Notes: generated by a model not told the origin, from the sequence alone. DNA of 64,000 bases from CAVSUZ01 sp963795415 (GCA_963795415.1 CAWCHQ010000001.1:682001-746000); one strand, 5' to 3'. Shown: positions 52,530 through 62,370, counted from the first letter of the stretch. Numbers and translations are program-made.

Positions 52530-54291
52530 ATGCCTGCTCCCGCGGATTTCGTGCGCATCGGTGCGGCCAGCGGACCCGCCTTTTCGCGCGATGGAACCAC
52601 GCTGTTCCACCTGCGTGGGGCCGGGCTGCCGCAGGTCTGGGCGATGGCGGTGGATGGCGGCGCGGCGCAGCAGCTGACCGAGCATGACGAGAAGGTGGCG
52701 TTCATCCGGCGCTCGCCGGCGGACGACCGGCTGATCTACGGCATCGACCGGGGCGGCGATGAGCGGCAGCAGCTTTTTCTGCTCGATCCCCAGACGGGGG
52801 AGAGCAGGAAGCTGACCGATGCGCCTGCGGTTATCCACGATTTCGGAGCGTGGTCGCCGGACGGCGCCCGTATCGCCTTTGCCGCAAACGACCGCGACGA
52901 GGCTGATTTCGACATTTACATCCAGGAGATCACCTCCGGTAAGCGCCGACGCGTGTTCGAGGGGCGGCGCCAGGTCTCGGTCTGCGGCTGGAGCCCGGAT
53001 GGAGCCAGTATCGCCTTGCTGGAGGATCGCTCCTATGGCGATAACCGGCTGCACGTTTTGAATGCGGCGTCCGGGGAGATCCGGCCGGTGCCACAGCCCG
53101 GACCCCTGATCTGGCAGAGCGTGCACTGGTCAGGGGACAGCCGGAGTTTGCTGGGTCTGACGGATCATGGCAGGTGCGATTTTCTCCGGCTTTGCCGCAT
53201 AGACCCGGATACGGGCGAGGTTTCGGAGGTTTATCGCGCGCCTGGCCGGGACGTGGAGGCGTGGTCGCTGTCCTCAGACCAGTCCCGGCTGGCGACGATC
53301 GAGAATGACCGAGGCTGGTCGGTCGTCCGGGTCGGGGAGGCAGGGGGTGACCGGAGGATAGTCACGGGACTGCGGGAGGGGGTGGCGACGGACCTCGCTT
53401 TCTCTCCGGACGGGAGGTGGGTAGCGCTGTCGGTATCGTCTCCTACCGAACCGCCGGGAATTTGGCTGGTCGAGGACGGCTCGGGGCGCCTGGTCTGGCA
53501 GCCGGAGGTGGGGCCCGGCTTCGATTTCCGGTCGCTCGAGCTGGTGTCGTGGGAGAGCTTCGATGGGCTGATGATCCCGGGATGGCTGGCCCGGCCGGCG
53601 GGCGCGGTGCCGGGCGCGGGCTGGCCCGCGGTGATCTGGGTGCATGGCGGACCGGTGGGGCAGACGCGCCCGAACTTTCGTCCGGACATCCAGATGCTCC
53701 TGTCGCAAGGTTTCGCGGTGCTGATGCCGAACGTGCGGGGCAGTTCCGGGTACGGGCGGACAGGATGCGAGAGCGACGACCAGGAGAAGCGGCTGGACAG
53801 CGTGGCCGATCTGGCAGCCGGGCGGGAATGGCTGGCGCGGCAGAATGGGATCAATGCTGAGCGGATCGGGGTGATGGGCCAGTCCTATGGCGGGTTCATG
53901 GTGCTATCCGCGATCGCCGCGTATCCGGACCTCTGGCGGGCGGCGATCGACTATTACGGGATCGCTGACTTCACCACTCTTCTGGCCGGAACCGGGAAAT
54001 GGCGGCGGGATCACCGTGCGGCGGAGTACGGTGACGATCCGACACTATTTGCGCGGATTTCGCCGATCCACCGTGCGGACCGGATCGCCGCGCCGCTGAT
54101 GGTGCTGCACGGAACCCGCGATCCGCGGGTGCCGATGGGGGAGAGCGGGCAGGTGGTGGCGGCGCTGCGTGGGCAGGGCAAGGCGGTCGAGTATCTGGTG
54201 TTCGACTACGCCGGCCACGGCTTCATCCGGCCGGATGACCGGGTTCGGCGCGTTTGAGGCGGTGGCCAGGTTCTTTCACGATCATCTATGA
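52530..54291 (+). CDS. S9 family prolyl oligopeptidase-like peptidase (frameshift at the C-terminus)
   Basis: This serine peptidase of about 586 residues begins at ATG 52530 with AAGGAA upstream. An N-terminal WD40/beta-propeller region (WSPDGARIAFAAND, GWSPDGASIALLED) precedes an alpha/beta-hydrolase domain. The catalytic Ser is in VMGQSYGGFM, the Asp in GTRDPRVPM and the His in YAGHGFIRPDD. After DRV near 54246 an extra base ends the frame at 54257; the adjacent frame gives AFEAVARFFHDHL and stops at 54291, overlapping the EamA ATG. The catalytic triad precedes the break, so activity may survive. No signal peptide is seen; it is probably cytoplasmic. Confidence 0.88.
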
Positions 54292-55222
54292 ATCGGTTCT
54301 GGCACGCCGCGTGGCCGCTGCTGGCACTGACGAGATCAATCTTGTGGGCCGGCAATATCGTGCTGGCACGCGGTATCGCGGGCGAGGTGCCGCCCATTGC
54401 GCTGGCGTACTGCCGTTGGACCGGGGCGTTCCTGGTGGCGCTGCCGTTCGCCTGGCCCGGTCTGGAGCGTGATTTGCCGGCGATCCGGCGGCACTGGCCC
54501 ATCATGTTACTGCTCTCCGCCACCGGGATCGCGACATACAACACGTTGTCCTATATCGCGGTGGAATCAAGACCACCGCCCTGAACGTGCTGCTGCTGCA
54601 ATCGGCGACGCCGCTGGTGATCCTGATCTGGGCCTTTGTGCTGTTCGGGCAGCGGCCGAGCCTGGGTCAGGGCGCCGGCGTTCTGCTGTCGCTGGCCGGG
54701 GTAGCCACTATCGCCTCACGCGGATCGGTGTCCGTCCTGGCTGGGCTGAGCCTGAATACCGGCGATGCCATCGTCCTTGGCGCTATCGCGGTTTATGCCT
54801 TCTATTGCGTGATTTTCCGCCGCCGCCCCCTGGTCCATCCGCTCAGCCTGCTCACCGCGATGATGGGCATCGGATCGTGCATGATCCTGCCGTTCTTCCT
54901 GTGGGAGCGGGCGGCTGGCGGGCACGTGACGGGTGGCGCGGGAGCGTATTTGGCCATCGGCTACATGGCCGTCTTCCCCTCATTCGTCGCCTACCTTCTG
55001 TTCAACCGCGGGATCGAGCTGATCGGCGCCAGCCAGGCCGGTCAGTCCACCCATCTGATGCCGCTGTTCGGCAGCCTGCTCGCAGTTGTATTCCTGGGAG
55101 AGCAGTTCCGCAGTTACCATTTGATGGGGATTGTGCTGATCGCCGCCGGGATTGCGCTGGCGTCAGTGCAGACGGGCAGGTTGGGAGCCGCAGAAGACCG
55201 TCATTTGGTAAAACGTGCTTGA
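54288..55222 (+). CDS. EamA/DMT-family transporter (frameshift)
   Basis: This is an inner-membrane drug/metabolite exporter-like protein with ten hydrophobic segments across two EamA repeats. The first frame covers LLALTRSILWAGNIVLARGIAG to TYNTLSYIAVES. One base is missing near 54566, and the reading continues in another frame as IKTTALNVLLLQSATPLVIL to GIVLIAAGIALA. Corrected length is about 311 residues. The ATG overlaps the corrected S9 peptidase stop. The substrate is unknown. Confidence 0.82.
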
Positions 55223-55255
55223 ACTCGCAGAGCCGATAGGTGCACAGGCTATAGA

Positions 55256-55796
55256 ATGAGAGTGCGCCGACTCGCGCTTCCGGTAGCTGGCTGGATCTCA
55301 TTGATAGCGGCGATGGAGGGGACGCCGCGGATTGCCGGCGCGCAGAATCCGGCAACCGAAGCCGATGCCTGCGGCACCGGTGAAGGAAGTCGCGCCGAAT
55401 CAGACCATCGCTCTGCTGGGTCAGCCCGTGACCGGTCCTCTGGGCCAGGAGGTTGGGCGAGTGGTGGATGTGCTGGTTGACGGTAAAGGTAACCCTCAGG
55501 CGGCGGTGATCGATTTCGGCGGGTTCCTGGGAGTGGGGAGCCGAAAGATCGCGGTTCAGTGGAACACGCTGCATTTCAACCCCGGGGACGCCAAATACCC
55601 GGTAGTGCTGGACCTGCTGCCGGAGCAGATACAGAAGGCGCCGGCCTACAAGGGGGAGAGCAAGCCGGCGCCGGTTGTTGCTCCTCCATGGGAAGCGCCG
55701 GCCAAACCCGAAGGAACCAAGCCTGAAGCAGCCAAACCGGAAGGGGCACAGACGTCAGCCAAGAAAGAGCCCGCCAAGACCGGGACCGGGCAGTAG
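55256..55796 (+). CDS. PRC-barrel domain exported protein (frameshift after signal peptide)
   Basis: A signal peptide MRVRRLALPVAGWISLIAAM lies in the first frame and runs to about IAGAQNPATE. An indel between 55344 and 55365 moves the body to the next frame: NQTIALLGQPVTGPLGQEVG, VDVLVDGKGNPQAAVIDFGG and GSRKIAVQWNTLHF form a PRC-barrel. The tail is Lys/Pro/Glu-rich (KPEGTKPEAAKPEGAQ). PRC-barrels occur in ribosome-maturation and photosynthetic proteins and in many exported proteins of unknown role. It lies 2 bp upstream of an MFS gene. Confidence 0.72.
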
Positions 55797-55797
55797 C

Positions 55798-57114
55798 ATG
55801 CCGGCCAAGATCATCCCTGCCGCACCGAAGGTCAGCTCTCGCGCACTCGATCTGCTGAATTTTTTCATGGCGGACGTGCAGACCGGGTTTGGGCCGTTCG
55901 TCGCCGTGTATCTGACGACGCATAAATGGACCCAGGTGGATATCGGCCTGGCACTGACGCTTGGCACAATTGCCAGCGTCGCGAGCCAGATTCCCGCGGG
56001 CGCGATCGTGGATGCGATGGTGAACAAGCGGGTGGTCACCGGAGTTGCGATCCTGTCGGTCATGGCCGCGGCGATCGGATTGGCATCACTGCCGAGCACG
56101 CTGCCGGTGCTTGCAGCCGAGGTGCTGCACGGGTTCGGCAGCAGCGTGCTGGTGCCGGCGATCGCGGCCATCAGCCTGCAGATGGTGGGGCACGCCGGGC
56201 TGGGCGAGCGGCTCGGGCGCAACGCAGCGTTTGCATCCGCCGGGAACGGCATTGCCGCGGGGGTGATGGGGGGGATCGGCACCTGGCTGGGCGGCGCATG
56301 GGTCTTCTGGCTGACGGCCGTGCTGGGCGTGCCGGCGCTGCTGGCATTATGGTGTATCCGCCCCGGCCCGCATCTGGCGCCCGCGCCGCGCGCGGCCCCG
56401 GGGGTGGACTGGCGCGGCCTGAGGCTGCTGTTCACTGACCATCGGTTGCTGGTGTTCTGCGGCTGCGTCGCTTTGTTCCATCTTTCGAACGCGGCCATGC
56501 TGCCGATCGCAGCCGCTCAGGTAACGGAGCGGACGGCGGAATACGCCAACATGATCATCGCGGCCTGCATCATGGTGCCGCAGGCGGTGGTGACGGTGAC
56601 ATCGCCCTGGATCGGCCACCGGGCCAACACGTGGGGGCGCAAGCCGCTGTTGCTGCTTGGGTGGGGTGCGCTGCCGGTGCGCGGCCTGCTGCTGGCGTTC
56701 CTGCCCGGGCCATACCTGCTGGTGGCCGGTCAGTCAGTCGCCGGGATCAGCGCCGCTGTCTTCGGGGTGATGATGCCGTTGGTGGCGGCGGACCTGACCA
56801 GAGAGCGGGGGCATTTCAACCTTTGTCTTGGGGTGCTTGGCCTGTGCGTGTTCGGCGGTGCTGCCGTCAGCACGACGGCCGCCGGATGGATCGCGGACAA
56901 TGCCGGCCATCAGGCCACGTTCCTCGCGCTGTCCGCGGCGGGGCTGGCGGGGACTTTGCTGTTGGGAACGGCCATGCCGGAGACGCGGAGACGCACCTTC
57001 AGGACGGAGCCCGATGTGGAACAGCCCGAACCTGCGCCTGAGATCCGGCGGATACGACAGGTCAAGGTGTCTGACAGCCTGCGTCGCGGCCCTATCGGGG
57101 CAGTGACCGATTAG
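55798..57114 (+). CDS. MFS transporter
   Basis: This 438-residue inner-membrane transporter has about 12 hydrophobic segments. It begins with DLLNFFMADVQTGFGPFVAVYL and contains GLALTLGTIASVASQIPAGAIVD, LHGFGSSVLVPAIAAISLQMVG and GVMMPLVAADLTRERGHFNL. It resembles a group of MFS proteins often annotated as permeases of unknown substrate. A hydrophilic tail of about 45 residues follows the last helix. It starts one base after the PRC-barrel stop and may be co-transcribed. Confidence 0.85.
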   Translation: MPAKIIPAAPKVSSRALDLLNFFMADVQTGFGPFVAVYLTTHKWTQVDIGLALTLGTIASVASQIPAGAIVDAMVNKRVVTGVAILSVMAAAIGLASLPSTLPVLAAEVLHGFGSSVLVPAIAAISLQMVGHAGLGERLGRNAAFASAGNGIAAGVMGGIGTWLGGAWVFWLTAVLGVPALLALWCIRPGPHLAPAPRAAPGVDWRGLRLLFTDHRLLVFCGCVALFHLSNAAMLPIAAAQVTERTAEYANMIIAACIMVPQAVVTVTSPWIGHRANTWGRKPLLLLGWGALPVRGLLLAFLPGPYLLVAGQSVAGISAAVFGVMMPLVAADLTRERGHFNLCLGVLGLCVFGGAAVSTTAAGWIADNAGHQATFLALSAAGLAGTLLLGTAMPETRRRTFRTEPDVEQPEPAPEIRRIRQVKVSDSLRRGPIGAVTD

Positions 57115-57711
57115 AGCAGAATGCGTTGAGGTTGGTTCACAGCGTAGGGCCTTGGGTTTCTCTGTGGCTTTATCGGCATGGGTACCGATAATAATATGAG
57201 ACCCTCGGGGCGATCCGGTGCTGAGTTGTGTCCGTCAATCTCTGCAAAATGGCGATTGTGTATACGAAGTGATGTTTTCTTGTTCGGCTGAGCGGCGTTT
57301 CCTCGTTCTTTAATCGCGGTTTGGATTGCAAGCCTTCTTTCAACAAACCCCCGCTTTTCTGTTCGGCTGATGGGCCGCTTTCCTGCCCCGGCCTAGTGCA
57401 TCCGACAGCGCCGCGCGCAGCTTCGGTCAAGACTGGCCGCAGGCCACCGCGAAGCGGCGCGCAGCGGTCTTGACCGAAGCTGCGCGCGGCGCAACACTCG
57501 ATCAGGTCGGGATCCATCCTGCCGGGTCATGGTTCTTTCCGCGGTCTGCAACCAGCCGCAACATGGCGTCGGAAGGCTGGCCCCCCTATGTCCCGGACGC
57601 GGTCCCGGACGCGGTCACCCGAATGGGGCCGCAGCGAAGAAAGCGGGGCTGCCGAGCCTCGTCCCGGCGGGACATCCTCCCGCCCGTTCGGGCGGAACTC
57701 GGGGTTGAAGC
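57115..57711. other. Non-coding stretch between MFS gene and IS110 transposase
   Basis: I see no gene here. The first 250 bp are less GC-rich, and TGTTCGGCTGA-containing segments of about 28 bp recur imperfectly at 57276-57303 and 57353-57383. A long perfect palindrome lies at 57408-57492. The part from 57493 to 57711 directly follows the IS110 transposase on its 3' side and probably includes that element's end. Confidence 0.5.
57408..57492. repeat. Perfect 26-bp inverted repeat
   Basis: Arms 57408-57433 and 57467-57492 are exact reverse complements over 26 bp (outer part GCGCCGCGCG, inner part GGTCAAGAC). The 33-bp centre reads TGGCCGCAGGCCACCGCGAA then GCGGCGCGCAGCG. A related but shorter structure at 58859-58919, on the other side of the IS110 gene, has nearly the same centre. 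Confidence 0.85.
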
Positions 57712-58747
57712 TCAGGCGGTCGCTGGCGCTCCAGCCCAAACGAACTCGCGGTCGTCGCGCCAGATGCGATGCATGAGCACCGCAAGCTTACGGGCCACCG
57801 CAACCTTGGCACGGCGCGCGCCGATCCGGGCCGCCAACGCCAGCCCCCAACTGCGCAGTCGGCAGGCCCGTATCTTGCGGGTCAGCATGGCGTTCGCCGC
57901 TTGGGACAGATAGGTCCGCAGCAGCCCATCTCCGCACTTCGAGATGTGGCCCGGGTTGTCGACCTCGCCCGACTGGTATCGCCGCGGGGTGAGCCCGAGA
58001 TAAGCGCCGACCGCGTTGGATCGTCTGAAACGGTGTGGCGTGTCGATCACCGCCATGTAAGCGAGAGCGACGATCACTCCGACGCTCGGAATGCTCATCA
58101 ATCGTCGCGCTACGGGATCGGCTTTGGCACGCATCAACACCTGGTGGTCCAGCAGCGCAATCTGCTCGCGCAGCGCCTGCCAGGCAGTCAGCAGCGGCTC
58201 GACGATGACAGCGAGCGTGGGATTGCCATCCATGAGCTCCCTGACGCGCACCGCGAAGGGACCATGGCTGCCGCGAGACACAATGTGGCCGAAAGTCTTC
58301 AACAACCCGCGTATTGTATTGGACAAGGCTTGCCGCTGCGAGACGAGCTGCGCGCGGGCTACCAGCAGCATGCGCAACGTCTGCGCATCCATGCCCTTGA
58401 TCGCCACTTCGCGGAACCATCCGGTGCGTATCACCTGGGCCAAGCCGAACGCATCATTGCCGTCGGTCTTGTTGATCTGCAGGCTGAGCGCTGCCTCGGC
58501 ATGACGGGCATCGATGCAGACGACCGGCAGCCCGCGCTGGCGCAAGGAGCGCGTCAACCAATTCGACACCAACCCGGTCTCGAGGCCGATGCGCACGACG
58601 TTTGGCGCACGGCCGAAGCACGGCGGCGATGCTGTCCGGCTCCGAGCTGGTTTTGCCGCGCCACACGACCGCGCCGGCTTCGTCGATCACGCAAATGGAC
58701 GTCATGGCCTGGGAAACATCAAGCCCGACATACTGACGCTGTTCCAT
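57712..58747 (-). pseudogene. IS110-family transposase, frameshifted (element 1)
   Basis: The N-terminus MEQRQYVGLDVSQAMTSICV with the first catalytic Asp starts at ATG 58747 and runs through EPDSIAAVLRPCA. An indel near 58601-58605 separates it from NVVRIGLETGLVSNWLTRSL, which continues to NKTDGNDAFGLAQVIRTGWF, IPSVGVIVALAYMAVIDTPH and GAYLGLTPRRYQSGEVDNPG. The last segment is the C-terminal Tnp_20 domain, which carries the catalytic Ser of the family. IS110 enzymes are DEDD recombinases guided by an element-encoded bridge RNA. The element edges are not resolved; palindromes lie on both sides. Confidence 0.85.
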
Positions 58748-58858
58748 GGGGTCCTCCGGTCTGGCGTTTCGCCTCGCGGAAGCTACCAACGATCAGGCCA
58801 GCTCGCCGCCGCGATTACGCCATGTCCCGGCCTGAGACCATCGCCGCGCCGCGCGGAA

Positions 58859-58919
58859 CCGCGGTCAAGGATGACCGCAGGCCACCGGCGTAGCCGGCGC
58901 GAAGCGTCCTTGACGGCGG
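58859..58919. repeat. Palindromic repeat related to 57408-57492
   Basis: Arms CCGCGGTCAAGGA (58859-58871) and TCCTTGACGGCGG (58907-58919) match at 12 of 13 positions. The centre TGACCGCAGGCCACCGGCGT then AGCCGGCGCGAAGCG is nearly the same as that of the repeat at 57408-57492. It lies 112 bp upstream of the IS110 transposase start. Confidence 0.75.
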
Positions 58920-58960
58920 CGAGCATGGCGTGAGCCTCGGTCGGGCCGGGCGCATGGCCG

Positions 58961-59540
58961 TCATGCCGCTTCGCGCATCATCTGCTTCTTGTGCTCCTTC
59001 AGGTGCTCCATGTTGAGATAGCGGATCGCTGCCAGCCAATTCTCGTGCGCCTCCACCGCGAGCGCACGCACCAGCCTGAGACAGCTTTCGGCATTGGGAA
59101 AGATCCGCACCACGTGGGTGCGCCGCTTGATCTCTGGTTCAGCCGCTCGAGCATGTTGGTGGACTTCATGTGCTTGTGATGAGCAAGCGGCAGCCGGTAA
59201 TAGGTCAGCGTCTGTTCGATGTTCTCCTCGACCCAGCTGCAGAGTTTGGCGTACTTGCGTTGCCACTTGGCGAGCCACTGAGCGATATCGCGGCGCAGCT
59301 CGGAGAGGTCCTGCCGATCGTAGATCCAGCGCAGTTCCTGCACGCAGTCGTCCAGATGCTTGCGCGGCATGTGGTCGAGCGCATTCCTCAGGAAATGGAC
59401 ATAGCAGCGTTGCCACAGCGCTTCCGGCAGTACTTCGCGGATCGCCGCTTTCAGCCCGGGATGGTCGTCGGAGACCACGAACTCGACCCCGTATGGGCCG
59501 CGGTTCTTCAGGCCGAGGAGAAAGCTCCCGTCCCACGGGG
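58961..59540 (-). pseudogene. IS256-family transposase remnant (C-terminal part, frameshifted)
   Basis: The minus strand encodes FLLGLKNRGPYGVEFVVSDD, GLKAAIREVLPEALWQRCYV, HFLRNALDHMPRKHLDD and KSTNMLERLNQ. After one missing base near 59130-59136 another frame gives EIKRRTHVVRIFPNAESCLR and LNMEHLKEHKKQMM. These are the middle and C-terminal parts of mutator-type IS256 transposases. About the first 40% of the gene is missing, replaced by unrelated sequence beyond 59540. The remnant cannot be active. Confidence 0.85.
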
Positions 59541-59615
59541 TTGGTGATTTCAGACATCACCCGCATACCATGACCGCTCTCACGGCCGAATTTGCTGAAC
59601 CTTCAGGACACTACC

Positions 59616-59641
59616 ACGTCGGAGCGCGTGAATCCTGCTCT
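59616..59641. repeat. 26-bp direct repeat, left copy
   Basis: ACGTCGGAGCGCGTGAATCC plus TGCTCT is repeated exactly at 62371-62396. The pair brackets the whole IS110 element 2 with its nested IS3. Without the IS3 insertion the two copies would be about 1.35 kb apart, the size of an IS110 element. Confidence 0.75.
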
Positions 59642-59989
59642 GAAACAACGAGTTAGAGTATCCGTCTTAGTCAAGCGAGGTTAGGCGACCGATCCGGCCG
59701 GTGGATTTGTGGACAACCCAAGCACGTTGCCCACAACCCCACCCGCCCCACATCAACCAAAGCACAGATAACGATTTCACCCGCGCAGACGGCCATCGCA
59801 CGCCTCACGCAACCACCATCCAGGCCCGCCCCTCGCGCAGCAAGGCGTTCGCCAGAATGACGAGCTTGCGCATGATGGCGATGATCGCAACCTTGGGCGG
59901 TTCGCCGCCGGCGATGAGTGAGGTGGACCCCATCCATTGGACAGGAAACGGGTTGAGCTAAGAGAGACTCCCGCCGGTTACGAATCCCG

Positions 59990-60949
59990 CTACCCGTGCG
60001 AGGGGGAAGCGAAGCTGCATAGCACGTTCTGATCGTCGATTGACCCCTTTTGTTGCTGTTGTGGTGCCTGTGGGGATGTGGTCAACGCGCTGGCGTTGTC
60101 CACATATCCACAGGTCGGCGCGGCCTCGAACATTTCGCGCGGCGTTCGATAACCGAGCGCTTGGTGCAAACGCACTTCGTTGTAAAAGGCCAGCCACCTG
60201 CCGATACCGCCACGTGCCGCACCAACCGAGGCGTATGCCTTGATGAACACCTCCTCATATTTCAGGCTGCGCCACAGGCGCTCGATGAAGATGTTGTCCA
60301 AAAATCGCCCTTTGCCGTCCATGCTGATCCGCACCCCGCGGGCCGCCAGTTCGTCAATGAAATCCCCGCTGGTGAACTGCACACCCTGATCGGTGTTGAA
60401 TATGCCCGGCTGCCCGTATCGATCCATCGCATCCTGCAAAGCCTCGACACAGAATGCCATGTCCAGCCCGATCGATAAACGCCATGCCAGAACACCCCGA
60501 CTGAACCAGTCCATCACAGCAACCAGATACACAAAACCCTTCGCCAGCGGGATGTACGTGATGTCCGCGCACCACACCTGGTTGGGTCGATCGATCAGGA
60601 GATCTCGCAAAAGGTAAGGATACACCTTGTGTTCCGGGTGACGCCGGCTGGTGTTCGGCTTCTGGTAAATCGCCTCAAGCCCCATCAGACGCATCAATCG
60701 GCGCACCCGCTTGCGGTTCACCACTTCGCCGGACCGGCGCAGTACCGCCACCATGCGACGCGATCCGTAGAACGGTGTCGCCAGATACTGTTCGTCCAGA
60801 CACCGCATCAGTCGCAGATCATCGGCACTCACCGGCGCAGCCCGGTCATACAGCGTCGAGCGCGCAACCTGCAGCAGCCGGCACTGCGCCACGATCGACA
60901 GGTCCGCGTCGGACCTGTCGATCAGCGACAGCCGCGTTATCTGGTTCAT
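59990..60949 (-). CDS. IS3-family transposase OrfB (copy 1)
   Basis: This 319-residue DDE transposase has an HTH_21-type N-terminal region (RLLQVARSTLYDRAAPVSAD, YGSRRMVAVLRRSGEVVNRK) and an rve integrase core. The catalytic residues are Asp in VWCADITYIPL, Asp in FNTDQGVQFTS and Glu in NIFIERLWRSLKYEEVF. It ends QNVLCSFASPSHG within the 61-bp segment missing from copy 2. It overlaps orfA by 4 bp (ATGA). OrfB is normally made as an OrfAB fusion by -1 frameshifting; a T7 run and AAAAGG lie just before the overlap. Confidence 0.93.
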   Translation of the reverse strand: MNQITRLSLIDRSDADLSIVAQCRLLQVARSTLYDRAAPVSADDLRLMRCLDEQYLATPFYGSRRMVAVLRRSGEVVNRKRVRRLMRLMGLEAIYQKPNTSRRHPEHKVYPYLLRDLLIDRPNQVWCADITYIPLAKGFVYLVAVMDWFSRGVLAWRLSIGLDMAFCVEALQDAMDRYGQPGIFNTDQGVQFTSGDFIDELAARGVRISMDGKGRFLDNIFIERLWRSLKYEEVFIKAYASVGAARGGIGRWLAFYNEVRLHQALGYRTPREMFEAAPTCGYVDNASALTTSPQAPQQQQKGSIDDQNVLCSFASPSHG

Positions 60950-61239
60950 GGCCCAGACCTTTTGCGAAAAAAATCGCGCTCGACCGTCAGCTCGCCAATC
61001 TTCTCATACAGCTTGGCCAGTTGCGCCTCGTCCGCCACGGCGCCCTCCGACGTTCCTGCCTTCCCCCGGGCGAACAGCGAACCAACCCCCTCGACCAGCG
61101 TCTTCTTCCACGCATGGATCTGGCTCGCATGCACCCCATATCGGCTTGATAGCTCCGCCACGGTGCCGTCCTCGCGCACCGCCGCCAAGGCCACCTTCGC
61201 CTTGAAATCAACGCTGTGCTTCTCGCGAATATGCGCCAT
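60946..61239 (-). CDS. IS3-family transposase OrfA (copy 1)
   Basis: This 97-residue protein has an N-terminal helix-turn-helix that binds the IS ends (FKAKVALAAVREDGTVAELS and YGVHASQIHAWKKTLV). A leucine-zipper-like C-terminal helix follows (LAKLYEKIGELTVERDFFRK). It differs from the copy 2 protein at one visible position (REKHS against RKKHS). The stop overlaps the orfB start. Confidence 0.92.
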   Translation of the reverse strand: MAHIREKHSVDFKAKVALAAVREDGTVAELSSRYGVHASQIHAWKKTLVEGVGSLFARGKAGTSEGAVADEAQLAKLYEKIGELTVERDFFRKRSGP

Positions 61240-62151
61240 CTGTCACCCCCGGCCCGCGGCCGTTCCAGGGGCGAGAGTCTCTCTTAGCCACCTGTCCAGA
61301 TTTCGGGGTCCACCTCGGAGGGCCTGGTATTTCCGCTTCATGTCCGCGTTGAAGCGGGTGGCGACCAGGGCCGGCATATAGAGCGCCTGGCGCAGCGGAG
61401 CGCGGCCGCCGCGGATGAAGCGCTTGCCGCTGTGCTGGCCTAAGTCGCGGGCGACCGGCGCCAGACCGGCCAGGCTGGCGGCGCAGTTGTTTTCCAGGCT
61501 GCCGGGTTCCGGCATTTCGATAAGCATGGTCAGCGCCGTCAACTCGCCAATCCCGGGGATGCTGACGAGGATGGCGAGGCGGGCTTTCAGTGCGGCATCG
61601 GCTTTGCACAGCTGGCGCAAGCGAGCATCGATCGCGGCAATCTGGCGCGCGATCTGGCGCAGCCGTTGGGCAGCCAGGCGCTTGAGCAATGATGAACGCA
61701 GGACCCGATCGCGGTTCGACGTGGCTACCTGATCCTTCACCAGGGCGCGGCGCGCGACCAGCAGTTCCTTCATGGTGGCGATCGTTTCACTGACCATCGG
61801 ACGATCCGGCAACTGGCAGAGCGCGCCGAAGCGGGCGAGCATGGCGGCATCGACGCGATCGGTTTTGGCACGCCGGCCGATGGCCTCGGCGAAGCGGCGT
61901 GCCTGCAGCGGGCTTAGCTTCACCAGCTTCAGACCGGCTTGGCTGAGACGCCGCTCGAAGGCGTGATGATAGGCCCCGGTCGGTTCAAACACGACACGGT
62001 CCACGCTGGCTTTTTTGAGCCACGCCGACAAGGCTGCGAGGCCGCCTGGGTGGTTGGCGAACTGACGTGCCAGGCCACTGGGATGGAGAGAGACGTCGAG
62101 CGAGGCTTCGGAGATGTCAACGCCAGCGGTTTGCGCTAAAGTGGCGGTCAT

Positions 62152-62370
62152 CTTTTCCCTGTCCTTTGCTTGTCATCCGGGCCGTGAGCCCGGGTATCCG
62201 TTCAGGCCGCAAGGAAAAGAGAGGGGTGGTCAAACGCGGCCCATCACGGCCGGCAGTTTCACGACCCATCCCCTCCCGTCGCCGGCGAGCTGCGAACTCG
62301 CCGGCGACACCCCATTCTCACCGAAACGGCGGGGGAAGTCATAAGACAAGCCGAATTGCGCTGGGCGGAA
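62152..62370 (-). ncRNA. IS110 element 2 left-end non-coding region, possible bridge RNA
   Basis: This is the 219 bp upstream of the IS110 transposase start, up to the right 26-bp direct repeat. It contains a perfect 12-bp hairpin GTCGCCGGCGAG/CTCGCCGGCGAC (62278-62289 and 62297-62308, 7-nt loop) and a second hairpin CCGGGC/GCCCGG (62176-62191 region). IS110-group elements encode a structured bridge RNA in the non-coding end before the transposase; this is the matching place. I have not fitted a bridge RNA model, so the call is a hypothesis. Confidence 0.4.

Larger units (their letters stand above)
59919..61317 (-). mobile_element. IS3-family insertion sequence, copy 1 (1399 bp, full length)
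   Basis: The element has imperfect terminal inverted repeats: left TGAGGTGGACCCCATCCATT, right (reverse strand) CGAGGTGGACCCCGAAATCT, with further matches GGACAGG and GCTAAGAGAGACTC. It is flanked by a GAG target duplication (59916-59918 and 61318-61320) and carries overlapping orfA and orfB on the minus strand. Its insertion splits an IS110 transposase. Relative to copy 2 it has 61 extra bp near its left end, which contain the orfB stop codon, so this copy appears to be the complete form. Confidence 0.92.
59805..62151 (-). pseudogene. IS110-family transposase interrupted by an IS3 element (element 2)
   Basis: The N-terminal part (62151 down to 61318) begins MTATLAQTAGVDISEASLDV and includes KTDRVDAAMLARFGALCQLP, VSIPGIGELTALTMLIEMPE and GGRAPLRQALYMPALVATRF, up to MKRKYQAL. 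The IS3 copy then intervenes. The C-terminal part (59915 down to 59805) reads IAGGEPPKVAIIAIMRKLVI and LANALLREGRAWMVVA. Removing the IS3 and one GAG copy restores a continuous 314-residue transposase (945 bp, in frame), so the IS110 gene was intact when the IS3 inserted. It differs from element 1. Confidence 0.9.
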
